Shown here in pieces: positions 1 to 7,332 of a stretch of 19,413 nucleotides of DNA (its first letter is position 1; each line of letters opens with the position of its first letter). The notes beneath the pieces are model-generated. The model saw nothing but the letters and a program-made list of their open reading frames with translations. It was not told the DNA's origin and did not search any database. The stretch comes from Chloroflexota bacterium (GTDB taxonomy: Bacteria > Chloroflexota > Dehalococcoidia > Lucifugimonadales > Lucifugimonadaceae), in the NCBI GenBank assembly GCA_002730795.1, contig PCAX01000071.1, positions 1-19,413 on the forward strand, written 5' to 3'. Both the position numbers and the translations under genes were made by a program.

Positions 1-654
1 TTAAATGAGGTTTCATTTATTCTAAATGACGGTGAAATCGTATTATTAACCGGTCCAAATGGTTCAGGAAAAAGTACATTACTAAAAATAATCGCTTCTC
101 TAATTCATCCAGACGGCGGGACCATAAAAATTTTTGGGGAGAAATCACCCGCCATACCTGAATACACAAGAGCACAAATAGGATGCCTACTACACGATAA
201 TATGCTTTATTCAGATCTAACCATTAGAGAAAATTTAGAATTTGTTGCAGGTCTCTTTGGTATAGAAAACATATATAAGACCGTAAACGATATAGGTACC
301 ACTTTTGAACTGGGAAGAATAATGGAAACTAGAATCAGATACCTTTCGCATGGTCAAGCAAGGAGGGTAGCTATTGCCAAAGCATTCATACATAAACCGA
401 AATTACTTTTATTGGATGAACCTGAATCAGGATTGGATGCAATTTCATTAGAATTATTACACGAGGAAACAAATAGATTACGTTCTACGGGCACTACTGT
501 TTTAATGACTTCCCATTCTTTTGGCACTACAAACAACATATGTGATAGAGTCGTCATCCTTAATAATTCTAAAATAATTTGCGATAAAAAGTTAAATGAA
601 ATTTCATCTTCAGAAATCAACAGATTAATATTGAAACGTAATACAGGTCAATAA
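1..654 (+). CDS. ccmA: Haem exporter ATP-binding subunit CcmA (5' partial)
   Basis: ABC-type ATPase; in the family it works with CcmB and CcmC to release haem-loaded CcmE during cytochrome c maturation on the outer face of the membrane. The frame is open from base 1, so the real start lies upstream; about 25-30 N-terminal residues are probably missing. Visible motifs, numbered from the first visible residue, are Walker A GPNGSGKST (18-26), an ABC signature LSHGQ (115-119, with H where most transporters have G), Walker B ending LLLLDEP (to 141), and the H-loop His172. The ATG at 202 is internal, because the Walker A lies before it. The gene ends one base before the TTG of ccmB. The CcmA assignment rests on size (217 visible residues) and on ccmB, ccmC and ccmE following directly; the ATPase domain alone would not separate it from other small ABC ATPases. 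Confidence 0.9.
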   Translation, partial: LNEVSFILNDGEIVLLTGPNGSGKSTLLKIIASLIHPDGGTIKIFGEKSPAIPEYTRAQIGCLLHDNMLYSDLTIRENLEFVAGLFGIENIYKTVNDIGTTFELGRIMETRIRYLSHGQARRVAIAKAFIHKPKLLLLDEPESGLDAISLELLHEETNRLRSTGTTVLMTSHSFGTTNNICDRVVILNNSKIICDKKLNEISSSEINRLILKRNTGQ

Positions 655-655
655 T

Positions 656-1327
656 TTGAAATCACTCAAAACTATTTGGTTAATTGCAAAAAACGACATG
701 GCATTAGAACTAAGAAGGCGTGAAGTAGTTTTAACCATTTTAGGTTTCTCAACCTTAGTGTTTATTATTTTTACCTTCACACTCGATATAAAAACTTATG
801 AATCTCAAAAATTCGTACCAGGAATTTTTTGGTCTGCCATAGCTTTCGCATACGCCCTGGGTCTAAATAAAAGATTTGCATCGGAAATTGAAAACGGAAC
901 ATTTGAAGGTTTACTTCTAGCTCCTATATCTAGAGACATAATTTTCATAGGGAAATTTTTAGGTAACTTTTGCTTTCTTTTTATTTCGACGTTGATATCG
1001 TTACCAATTACTACAATTTTATTCAATATTTCACTATTTAGAATAGAATCTCTGCTTATATGCTTAGTAATTTCCGTTGGACTTTCAACACTGGGTACAT
1101 TGTTTGCGATAATGACCGTGCGAGTGAGGGCTAAGGAAATAATGTTACCTCTGTTATTTTTACCCGCAATTTCACCACTTTTATTGGCTGGAGTTGAAAG
1201 TATGAGTGAGTTAACTATTGGTAGTAATTATTCAGAATTCAAGACGTGGATAAGTTTCGCCGTAGCCTACGATCTCCTGTTTTTTGTAATCTCGGTATTT
1301 CTTTTCCATTACACGGTACAAGAATGA
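656..1327 (+). CDS. ccmB: Haem exporter permease CcmB
   Basis: Integral membrane partner of CcmA in the CcmABCD haem-handling complex. The 223 residues match the usual CcmB length, and about six hydrophobic segments are visible (roughly 26-43, 55-70, 96-125, 132-155, 161-178 and 196-219). Family-like features are an N-terminal cytoplasmic stretch rich in Lys/Arg (KNDMALELRRRE) and the loop LLLAPISR (86-93), equivalent to the LLLSP-x-R motif of CcmB proteins. The start is a TTG one base after the ccmA stop, which suggests translational coupling; no ATG nearby fits as well. The function is inferred from family membership and operon position. Confidence 0.9.
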   Translation: MKSLKTIWLIAKNDMALELRRREVVLTILGFSTLVFIIFTFTLDIKTYESQKFVPGIFWSAIAFAYALGLNKRFASEIENGTFEGLLLAPISRDIIFIGKFLGNFCFLFISTLISLPITTILFNISLFRIESLLICLVISVGLSTLGTLFAIMTVRVRAKEIMLPLLFLPAISPLLLAGVESMSELTIGSNYSEFKTWISFAVAYDLLFFVISVFLFHYTVQE

Positions 1328-1396
1328 TAACCAGTACAACCGTCGATGATAGAATGAGTAGCGTTGTTTGTTAATGTTCCAGATTCACCCTAGATA

Positions 1397-2101
1397 ATGA
1401 ATAGATCACACTTTCCTTTTTTACTTAACACGCTCACCACTATATCCATGGTTTTTGCTATTTGGATGGTCTTTTTATGGGTACCAACGGAAACTAACCA
1501 AGGAGCAGTACAGCGGATATTGTACATCCACGTCCCAATTGCATGGGGAGCAATGGTTTCAATATGCATAGTGGCCGTAGCATCAATATTATATCTTCAT
1601 AATAGATCAGCTAAATGGGATCGCATAGCAGTTTCTTCTGCAGAAGCAGGAGCAATTTTTGGGAGCATGATGTTATTTTCAGGCATGATGTGGGCGAGAC
1701 CGGTTTGGGGCGTGTTTTGGACGGGTGAAGCAAAATTAGTCACGACACTGATTTTGTTTTTACTTTTCGTCGCCTATCTTATGTTCAGAAATTATTTTCC
1801 TGAAGGTATCCAACAAAAAAAAATTGCTGCTGTCATAGGCATAATAGGAGCCATCGATACACCTGTTATATATTTCGCCGCAAATTTGTGGGAACGAGCC
1901 CATCCACCACTCGTTACCGGTCCTGCATCCGACGGAGATTCTTTGCTGTCGGGTAGTATAGAATTAACCCTTTTTGTGTCGGCTGTGGCTTTTTCGCTTC
2001 TTTTATTCAGTTTAATAAACCTAAGATATTCGGTGCATAAATCAGAAGACGCCGTAAATCTCTTCTACAGAAATAGTTCAATAGAAAGCAACACATTATG
2101 A
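1397..2101 (+). CDS. ccmC: Haem-handling protein CcmC, with degenerate WWD motif
   Basis: Membrane protein that in the family binds haem through two axial His residues and a tryptophan-rich periplasmic loop and presents it to CcmE. At 234 residues it has the normal length and about six membrane segments. Both expected axial His residues are present: His45 in YIHVP and His169 in NLWERAHPP. The loop between them reads WGVFWTGEAKL (104-114), where the family consensus is about WGTWWxWDxRL, so one Trp is Phe107, another is Gly110, Asp is Glu111 and Arg is Lys113. The neighbouring segments (MMWARPVWG before, TTLILFLL after) still align well. A 69-bp gap separates it from ccmB, with no clear ribosome-binding site, and its stop overlaps the next start as ATGA. 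The assignment is firm; whether haem handling is unchanged is open. Confidence 0.88.
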   Translation: MNRSHFPFLLNTLTTISMVFAIWMVFLWVPTETNQGAVQRILYIHVPIAWGAMVSICIVAVASILYLHNRSAKWDRIAVSSAEAGAIFGSMMLFSGMMWARPVWGVFWTGEAKLVTTLILFLLFVAYLMFRNYFPEGIQQKKIAAVIGIIGAIDTPVIYFAANLWERAHPPLVTGPASDGDSLLSGSIELTLFVSAVAFSLLLFSLINLRYSVHKSEDAVNLFYRNSSIESNTL

Positions 2102-2640
2102 TTTATAGGTACCAAACTAAATTATTAGTCTCTATTTTTTTGGCTTCCATATATTTTTTTAGCGTAAATGTGGACCCGATTGTAGCTGAAACACCAGAAA
2201 AAAAGATCACTAACGGCTTCATAACAAATATTGTAACGAACGAAGAAAATACAACAATTATTTCGGTCACTGAATCCGATGGTAAAACTTCAAATCTCAA
2301 AATTAATCCCGAAACAAATATAGGGATCGAAAGTGTTGCCGGAGAAAGGTGGGTATCGATATTTTCTGAAAAGCCCCAAGAATCTATTACAAGACTCAAA
2401 GATCAACAGAGCCGCTTAATAGTACTTACGGTAGTCCATGATGGTGAATCAATATTATCTATATCAAACGCAGATAAAAGAGATCTAGAATTAAACCTGC
2501 AATATCTTTTCATAGTATTTATGATTGCCTGGATAGTTTTCTTCGCTTACATTTTTTATTTATCTAGACGACAAAATGCTATTAATCGCGATATCAAATT
2601 ATTAAAGTCACAACCAAGTTATGAAAAAGAAACAAAATAG
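2098..2640 (+). CDS. CcmD-like protein with an N-terminal extracytoplasmic domain
   Basis: This 180-residue protein has three parts. Residues 1-30 look like a signal peptide or signal anchor (hydrophobic core 8-22, then PIVAET). Residues about 31-130 form a soluble domain rich in Thr, Ser and charged residues with beta-strand-like alternation (GFITNIVTNEENTTIISV, then DGKTSNLKI), like small beta-barrel domains, though I cannot name the family. Residues 131-170 match CcmD in pattern: an aromatic-rich membrane helix starting YLFIVFMIAW, then SRRQNAINRDIKLLK as a basic cytoplasmic tail. CcmD is normally a 40-70-residue single-pass protein between CcmC and CcmE that helps release holo-CcmE, and this gene sits in exactly that slot. 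The ATG overlaps the ccmC stop. I infer a CcmD role for the C-terminus; the job of the extra domain is unknown. Confidence 0.72.
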   Translation: MIYRYQTKLLVSIFLASIYFFSVNVDPIVAETPEKKITNGFITNIVTNEENTTIISVTESDGKTSNLKINPETNIGIESVAGERWVSIFSEKPQESITRLKDQQSRLIVLTVVHDGESILSISNADKRDLELNLQYLFIVFMIAWIVFFAYIFYLSRRQNAINRDIKLLKSQPSYEKETK

Positions 2641-3100
2641 CGATAATAAGTCGCTTTCTAATCCAATCACACTGTTTAGTCCCATTACAAAACTGCTAAT
2701 AGGATTCGGAATAGTGGCGCTGGCGTTTCTTTACTTAGTGTTCTTGGCTTTTTCTAGTTCTACGATTAACTATCTCACTATAAACGAAGCAATGGATTTA
2801 CCTAATCAAGTTGAAAACAAAACTATAGGAATATCAGGTAAGTTGGTAGAAAGTTCATATTATAAAGACCCTGATGGATTAACTGCTTATTTTTCGCTTA
2901 CCGACCAAAATGGTACAAGTGAACTTCCAGTTATATACAAAGGTGAAATTGGTCAAATTTTTTTCAACGAACATTCCGAGATAATTCTACAAGGGAAAAA
3001 ACAACCAAACGGTATTTTTTTAGCTGAAACACTCACAGTAAAATGTCCTTCTAAATATCTCGTTGAAGAAGAGCTATATGACAATTCAAAGCTAGGATAA
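2621..3100 (+). CDS. ccmE: Haem chaperone CcmE, Cys-type (CxxxY)
   Basis: Periplasmic haem chaperone that receives haem from CcmC and delivers it to the cytochrome c lyase. The 159 residues comprise a basic N-terminus, one membrane anchor (about 24-46, LLIGFGIVALAFLYLVFLAF) and a beta-barrel OB-fold domain with typical landmarks (ISGKLVESS near 71, YFSLTDQNGTSELPVIYKG near 90, IILQGK near 121). Classical CcmE binds haem covalently through a His in HxxxY. Here the equivalent position is Cys142, in KCPSKY with Tyr146 conserved, which is the CxxxY variant known from archaea and Desulfovibrio-type bacteria. The ATG lies 20 bases inside the preceding gene, so translation is probably coupled. No ccmF or ccmH follows; the next gene is a PlsY homologue, so the rest of the pathway lies elsewhere or upstream. 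Confidence 0.9.
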   Translation: MKKKQNSDNKSLSNPITLFSPITKLLIGFGIVALAFLYLVFLAFSSSTINYLTINEAMDLPNQVENKTIGISGKLVESSYYKDPDGLTAYFSLTDQNGTSELPVIYKGEIGQIFFNEHSEIILQGKKQPNGIFLAETLTVKCPSKYLVEEELYDNSKLG

Positions 3101-3191
3101 AATAAACTGTCTTCCTTAAAAATAGATTATCATGAAAGAAACGTGTCAGTAACGGCTGCGTAATGCTAACGAAAGTACCACAACTAGACTT
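3101..3191. other. Short spacer between ccmE and the plsY-like gene
   Basis: Ninety-one bases with no convincing hairpin terminator, promoter or ribosome-binding site. No purine-rich stretch precedes the ATG at 3192. It may be simple read-through from the ccm operon. Confidence 0.4.
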
Positions 3192-3860
3192 ATGAATTAT
3201 TTTCCTGAAATAAGCATCGTTATTATCGCTTGTTTAATTGGGTACGTTATAGGTTCATTCCCAACTGCATACTTGCTAGCAAAGATAAAAGGTGTAGATA
3301 TTTTTGCAGTAGGATCACACCAAGCCGGAGCTACAAATGTCTGGAAAGAAATATCTAAACTTAATGGAATTTTTGTATTTATCATCGATGTCGCTAAAGG
3401 CGCAACAGCGGTAATTTCTGCGAACCTTCTCGGTTTAACCGAACCAATAACGCTTTTACCAGGGGCTTTAGCCACAATTGGTCACTGGAATTCACCTTTT
3501 ACAAAATTTCGGGGTGGTGACGGAGTATCCTGTGTCGGGGGGGTAGCAATTGCCCTAGCTCCTCACGCGGTTCTACCACCATTTTTTTTATCAGGAATAA
3601 TAATAATATTACTCGCTCGCAAAGTTGGTAACCCATCACTTTGGGCCGGATTAGTAGGTTATGTAACGTTTTTACTTCTAGGAACCTTATTTGAGCCAAA
3701 AGTTAACCCGATAACAATCATAGGTATATCATTTCTATTCGGAACGGTTTTAGTACATAGTGTTTCATTTCACCGGAGACACAAGGTTTATTTTGATCCG
3801 AAAAACCAACAAAATACCGACCCAATATTGGACCTCGTAGTTACAAAAAAAATTGATTGA
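3192..3860 (+). CDS. Divergent PlsY-like glycerol-3-phosphate acyltransferase family protein
   Basis: Membrane protein of 222 residues with about five hydrophobic segments, the size and layout of PlsY, which acylates glycerol-3-phosphate from acyl-phosphate in phospholipid synthesis. The PlsY landmarks are recognisable: GSFPTAYLLAKIKGVDI (21-37), GSHQAGATNV (41-50, family GS-x-N-x-GATNV), and GHWNSPFTKFRGGDGVS (97-113, family GH-x-FP-x-x-x-F-x-GGKGVA). Several conserved positions differ. Asn is Gln44, the Lys of GGKG is Asp110, and the usual C-terminal HxxNxxRLxxGxE segment is replaced by HSVSFHRRHKVYF (189-201). The fold family is well supported; whether it is the housekeeping PlsY or a paralogue with another acceptor is unclear. 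It converges on the korB gene with 36 bp between them. Confidence 0.75.
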   Translation: MNYFPEISIVIIACLIGYVIGSFPTAYLLAKIKGVDIFAVGSHQAGATNVWKEISKLNGIFVFIIDVAKGATAVISANLLGLTEPITLLPGALATIGHWNSPFTKFRGGDGVSCVGGVAIALAPHAVLPPFFLSGIIIILLARKVGNPSLWAGLVGYVTFLLLGTLFEPKVNPITIIGISFLFGTVLVHSVSFHRRHKVYFDPKNQQNTDPILDLVVTKKID

Positions 3861-3896
3861 TGTGAGGACGTAGTTTTTATCACCTTGTTGAAAGAA

Positions 3897-4760
3897 TCAT
3901 ACGGTGTAACTTGCTAAATTGGCTTCCACAGTTTTTTCGCCTATTCTTTCACGGATTTCCTGCTGTCGATCCTGTAGGGTCTTCCCCTCAAATTTATAAA
4001 TTAAGCCTAGTGGAATCCCCGGCTTTTGTAGTAGTTCCTTAGCTGACTTCTCATTACTAGGGTCATGATCATCGGGGATTTCCCACGCTAATCCTTTTAT
4101 TCCATCACGTGGTTTCCCTTTGAGTAAGTCATATGTATCATTGTATGTTGTGCATGGTGATTGAACATGAACAATACTAAATCCTCTGTGGTCCATCGCT
4201 TGTTGTATGTATTTTGCTAAAATTTTGGGTTTACTCGAATAATATGAAGCAATATATGAAACACCAACTGTCATGTAATAATTCAAGGGAGACATCGGAA
4301 TTTCGATTTTTCCGTAAGGGGTGGAAGCGGTCACCATACCAATATCTGAAGTAGGAGAAGATTGGCCTTTCGTTAATCCGTAAACTCCGTTATCCATAAT
4401 CACACAGGTCACATCAAGATTCCTTTGTGCAGCGGGTCCTATATGTTCCGCGCCTATTGATAAGAAATCTCCGTCACCTGCAACTATTACCGCGTTTAAA
4501 TCATCTCTTCCCGATTTTATGCCTAAGGCTATTGGTAGAGTTCTTCCATGTATTCCATGAATACCGAACGGTTGGTCACCTTCCATCAAATGAACCATGT
4601 TTCCAGAACAGCCTATACCAGCTACTATAACGTTACTACCATGTGGTTTTTCATTTTCTATTGTATATTCAGCTAGAGCAAATTCTAGTGCTCTACGAAC
4701 ACCGAAGTCACCACAACCTGGGCACCAAACAAAGTCATATTCAGGATTTCTTTTACTCAT
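3897..4760 (-). CDS. korB: 2-oxoacid:ferredoxin oxidoreductase, beta subunit
   Basis: Thiamine-diphosphate and 4Fe-4S subunit of an enzyme that converts a 2-oxoacid plus CoA to acyl-CoA and CO2 while reducing ferredoxin (or runs in reverse). Its 287 residues are typical. The four cluster ligands expected for this class are visible: Cys13 and Cys16 in WCPGCGDFG, Cys51 in GIGCSGN, and Cys203 in QSPCTTYND. The TPP/Mg motif is GDGDFLSIG (95-103) with Asn124 in MDNGVYGLTKGQ. The ATG follows the alpha-subunit stop by 18 bases, with an AAAGG-type ribosome-binding site in that gap, so the two genes form one operon. The symbol follows the 2-oxoglutarate enzyme; the actual 2-oxoacid cannot be decided here. 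Confidence 0.9.
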   Translation of the reverse strand: MSKRNPEYDFVWCPGCGDFGVRRALEFALAEYTIENEKPHGSNVIVAGIGCSGNMVHLMEGDQPFGIHGIHGRTLPIALGIKSGRDDLNAVIVAGDGDFLSIGAEHIGPAAQRNLDVTCVIMDNGVYGLTKGQSSPTSDIGMVTASTPYGKIEIPMSPLNYYMTVGVSYIASYYSSKPKILAKYIQQAMDHRGFSIVHVQSPCTTYNDTYDLLKGKPRDGIKGLAWEIPDDHDPSNEKSAKELLQKPGIPLGLIYKFEGKTLQDRQQEIRERIGEKTVEANLASYTV

Positions 4761-4778
4761 TTTTGAACCTTTGAACCT

Positions 4779-6512
4779 TTATTTTAATTTTACTTTAATT
4801 GATTCGACCAATTCCCCGGGCCGAAAAGGTGTTCCATCGTATTTAGTAATAGATTCTGCATTAACTCCATCTTGCCTCAATAAGGTAGACCATTGTCCCT
4901 GATAGTTTAACTCCGGTACTATCACACGCTTAGCGGTTTTCAATGCATCCAACACAACATCAGGCATAGGGTGAAGGGCTACCGTATAAACCCAACCTAC
5001 ATTACGGTTATTCCGTCGCAATCTTTCATATGCCTCCCTTGCAGGACCTTTAGATGAACCCCACGGCGATATTATTATGTCGGCATTTTCATTTTCAATT
5101 TCGTAATGAGCTTCACCTAATAATTTTAATTTATTAAACCTTCTCTCCGTCAAACGTATATGGTGCTTTGGCAAATGAGTCGTGTCACCAATTTCATCAT
5201 GTTCGGAGCCATTAGCTACGTATGCTCCAGCGCCACCTGGAATAGGCATAGGAGTCAAATCCCCAGAACCATCCCAAGTTTGATATCGTTTGAACCCGTT
5301 TTTACCTTCGTATACGTTTCTGGTTTCATTTTTTATTGAAGCTAAGTCCGGTTTTGGAATATTTTCCCCTCTATCAGATAAAGCCATTTCACTCATTATA
5401 ATCACGGGCCCTTGATAACGTTCAGCCCAATTAACGGCCAAAGCACCAGCGTAAAAGCATTCTTCGACAGTACCTGGAGCCAATATAGGCATCTTTACAT
5501 CTCCATGAGCTGGGTGCAAACACGTAAATAAATCGGATTGTTCTGATTTTGTTGGCAACCCTGTAGCTGGACCTCCTCTTTGGACGTCAACAACCACAAC
5601 AGGAATTTCAGACATCCACGCCAAACCCAAGCCCTCACTCATTAGGGATATCCCTGGTCCTGCTGTTGCAGTCATTGCCTTTTTACCTGAATATCCAGCA
5701 CCTACAATCGCACTTATTGCTTCTATCTCAGAAGAAACTTGATAAGCAAATTTATTTTCCCCAACCAGATTGTTTTCCATCCACACTAATATTGTGGTTG
5801 CGGGAGATATCGGGTACCCAACATAATAGTTTAGCCCCGCAGCAGTGGCGCCCAATGAAAGGGCTATATTGCCTGTTACCATTATCTGATCTCCGTCGGA
5901 TTTAGAAGCAGGTGCCAACTCACCAACAGAAAAACCACTCAGATTGGCGACTTCTACGCCTAAACGTACCGCACTAATATTCGCTTTGATAATTTCTTCA
6001 TCACCATCGCGACCTCGGGTAAATCTTTTACGTATGAAGTTATCAACCTCTTCAAGGGAAAAGTTAATTAAACTTGCTACGGCTCCGATAGTAACCATAT
6101 TCGCAGCCCTAGCATTTCCTGTGGACTTGGCAAGTTCATCAGCCTTAATTCCAAAATATTGTCCTCCATCTGGGAGGCTGTATTCTTCAGCATTATAGAT
6201 AGTCACCCCCCCGTCCACCAAATCTTGATAATGATTATCATAGGAAAACTTGTTTAATGCCACCAATACATCTACACCATCTCCCGAAGACAAAACTGGC
6301 GAAGTTGAAATTCGAACTTGAGACGACGCCGGTCCTCCCATGATCTGTGACGGGAAAGTAGAAAAAGTTTGGGTGTAATAGCCTGCAGATGTGGCAGCCC
6401 TGGCTAGTGCATCAGCAGATGTTACTAGCCCTTGACCTCCTTCACCTGCAAACCTAATTACGAAATCTGTTTTTTCACTTAGATTATCCAAATTATTGGT
6501 ATTCTTATTCAT
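4779..6512 (-). CDS. korA: 2-oxoacid:ferredoxin oxidoreductase, fused gamma-alpha subunit
   Basis: Fusion of 577 residues in the order found in two-subunit 2-oxoacid:ferredoxin oxidoreductases. Residues about 16-195 are the gamma domain, with the glycine-rich GEGGQGLVTSADALARAA (23-40) and GGPASSQVR. Residues about 210-577 are the alpha (pyrimidine-binding) domain, with LGATAAGLNYYVGYPISPAT (family YPITPS/YPI-x-P), then the TATAGPGISLMSEGLGLAW stretch and GGPATGLPTKSEQSDL. It pairs with the beta subunit immediately downstream. No ferredoxin gene and no separate delta subunit are nearby, so the electron carrier must be encoded elsewhere. Upstream is a 304-bp divergent region shared with a Nudix gene. 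The start at 6512 has only a weak purine stretch before it, but the next in-frame Met would cut into the gamma domain. Confidence 0.9.
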   Translation of the reverse strand: MNKNTNNLDNLSEKTDFVIRFAGEGGQGLVTSADALARAATSAGYYTQTFSTFPSQIMGGPASSQVRISTSPVLSSGDGVDVLVALNKFSYDNHYQDLVDGGVTIYNAEEYSLPDGGQYFGIKADELAKSTGNARAANMVTIGAVASLINFSLEEVDNFIRKRFTRGRDGDEEIIKANISAVRLGVEVANLSGFSVGELAPASKSDGDQIMVTGNIALSLGATAAGLNYYVGYPISPATTILVWMENNLVGENKFAYQVSSEIEAISAIVGAGYSGKKAMTATAGPGISLMSEGLGLAWMSEIPVVVVDVQRGGPATGLPTKSEQSDLFTCLHPAHGDVKMPILAPGTVEECFYAGALAVNWAERYQGPVIIMSEMALSDRGENIPKPDLASIKNETRNVYEGKNGFKRYQTWDGSGDLTPMPIPGGAGAYVANGSEHDEIGDTTHLPKHHIRLTERRFNKLKLLGEAHYEIENENADIIISPWGSSKGPAREAYERLRRNNRNVGWVYTVALHPMPDVVLDALKTAKRVIVPELNYQGQWSTLLRQDGVNAESITKYDGTPFRPGELVESIKVKLK

Positions 6513-6816
6513 CTCAGTTTAATAAAACACTTAGCCTAATCGAATATTGCACCCAAGTTACCTTAAAGACAAACAGAGACACAAAATTTGATACCGGCTG
6601 GACACATAATAATGTAAATCCAACAGTTACATTTAATATTCTAAATTAAATTTCATAAATAATTACAAGTTTTTTTTCGTTTTTTACGAAAATCGTACTG
6701 ATTATCTCAATTAACATTCAAAGAATCTGAAGGAATGCCTATCCATAAGTACAACAAGTTTATGATATCGAGACGCCGCGTCAAACTATTGTAATAGAAT
6801 TGTTGAGAGTTATAGA
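6513..6816. other. Divergent intergenic region between korA and the Nudix gene
   Basis: AT-rich, 304 bp, between two genes transcribed away from each other, so it should hold both promoters. I see one clean dyad (6611-6633) and one small AT-rich hairpin (6674-6692: TTTTCGT, five T, ACGAAAA). No pair of -35 and -10 boxes stands out on either strand, and no small ORF with a ribosome-binding site is convincing. Confidence 0.5.
6611..6633. promoter_or_regulatory. Possible operator dyad AATGTAA-N9-TTACATT
   Basis: Perfect 7-bp inverted repeat with a 9-bp spacer, centred at 6622, about 100 bp upstream of korA and 184 bp upstream of the Nudix start. The size and spacing fit a dimeric repressor or activator site. 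No regulator gene is adjacent, and an AT-rich 7-bp dyad can arise by chance, so this stays tentative. Confidence 0.3.
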
Positions 6817-7332
6817 ATGCCACGATTGTCAACACGGTCTAATACTTTGGATAACAAAAAAACTATATATATATGGTCCGCTGGTGGAGTTATTATGAGA
6901 ACACGCCACGATATTTACGAGGCTTTACTTTGCCATAGAAAGGTCGGGGCACTATGGGCTCTACCTAAAGGAACTCCTACAAAACATGAATCACCAATCT
7001 ATACAGCTATCAGGGAAGCTCGTGAGGAGACGGGTATAAATGTTAAAGTTATTCAAAAATTATGTACAACGAACTACACTTTTTCCCGTTTAATTTGTGG
7101 ACGACAACGTAATAAAATAGTTAAAAATATAAGAACAATTATTTATAAAAAAACCGTTTACTGGTTTTTAATGCGTGACAATGGAGGCAACATTGAAAAT
7201 CACGATGACGAGTTTGATAAAGTTAATTGGATTTCCTATTTCGAAGCAAAAAATTTATTAACACATAAAAATGAGTCAAAAGTCTTGGAAAAAGCTTTTT
7301 CCATTTACGTGGGAAACTCGCCCAAATATTAA
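6817..7332 (+). CDS. Nudix hydrolase
   Basis: Nudix enzymes cleave nucleoside diphosphates linked to another group. The 171-residue protein has a complete Nudix box GX5EX7REXXEEXG at residues 52-73: Gly52, Glu58, Arg66-Glu67, Glu70-Glu71 and Gly73. The fold's entry strand SAGGVIMRTR (21-30) comes at the expected distance before it. WALPKG just before the box and a late DEFDKVNWIS strand are typical of diadenosine-polyphosphate or MutT-like members, but the substrate cannot be told. The middle (about 86-115) is unusually rich in Arg, Lys and Ile. The stop lies 62 bases inside the next gene as I have drawn it. Confidence 0.85.
   Translation: MPRLSTRSNTLDNKKTIYIWSAGGVIMRTRHDIYEALLCHRKVGALWALPKGTPTKHESPIYTAIREAREETGINVKVIQKLCTTNYTFSRLICGRQRNKIVKNIRTIIYKKTVYWFLMRDNGGNIENHDDEFDKVNWISYFEAKNLLTHKNESKVLEKAFSIYVGNSPKY

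Noticed and set aside
2103..2399. A 98-codon minus-strand reading frame opposite the CcmD-like gene
   Set aside because: The plus-strand gene fits the operon by overlap with ccmC and ccmE and has a membrane helix and CcmD-like tail; the antisense frame has no start signal.
4597..4902. A 101-codon plus-strand reading frame across the korA/korB junction
   Set aside because: It is antisense to well-supported conserved genes, has no ribosome-binding site and matches no known pattern; it is a shadow frame.
6674..6692. AT-rich hairpin TTTTCGT-T5-ACGAAAA as a terminator
   Set aside because: It lies between divergent genes, where no transcript should end, and an AT-rich 7-bp stem is weak.
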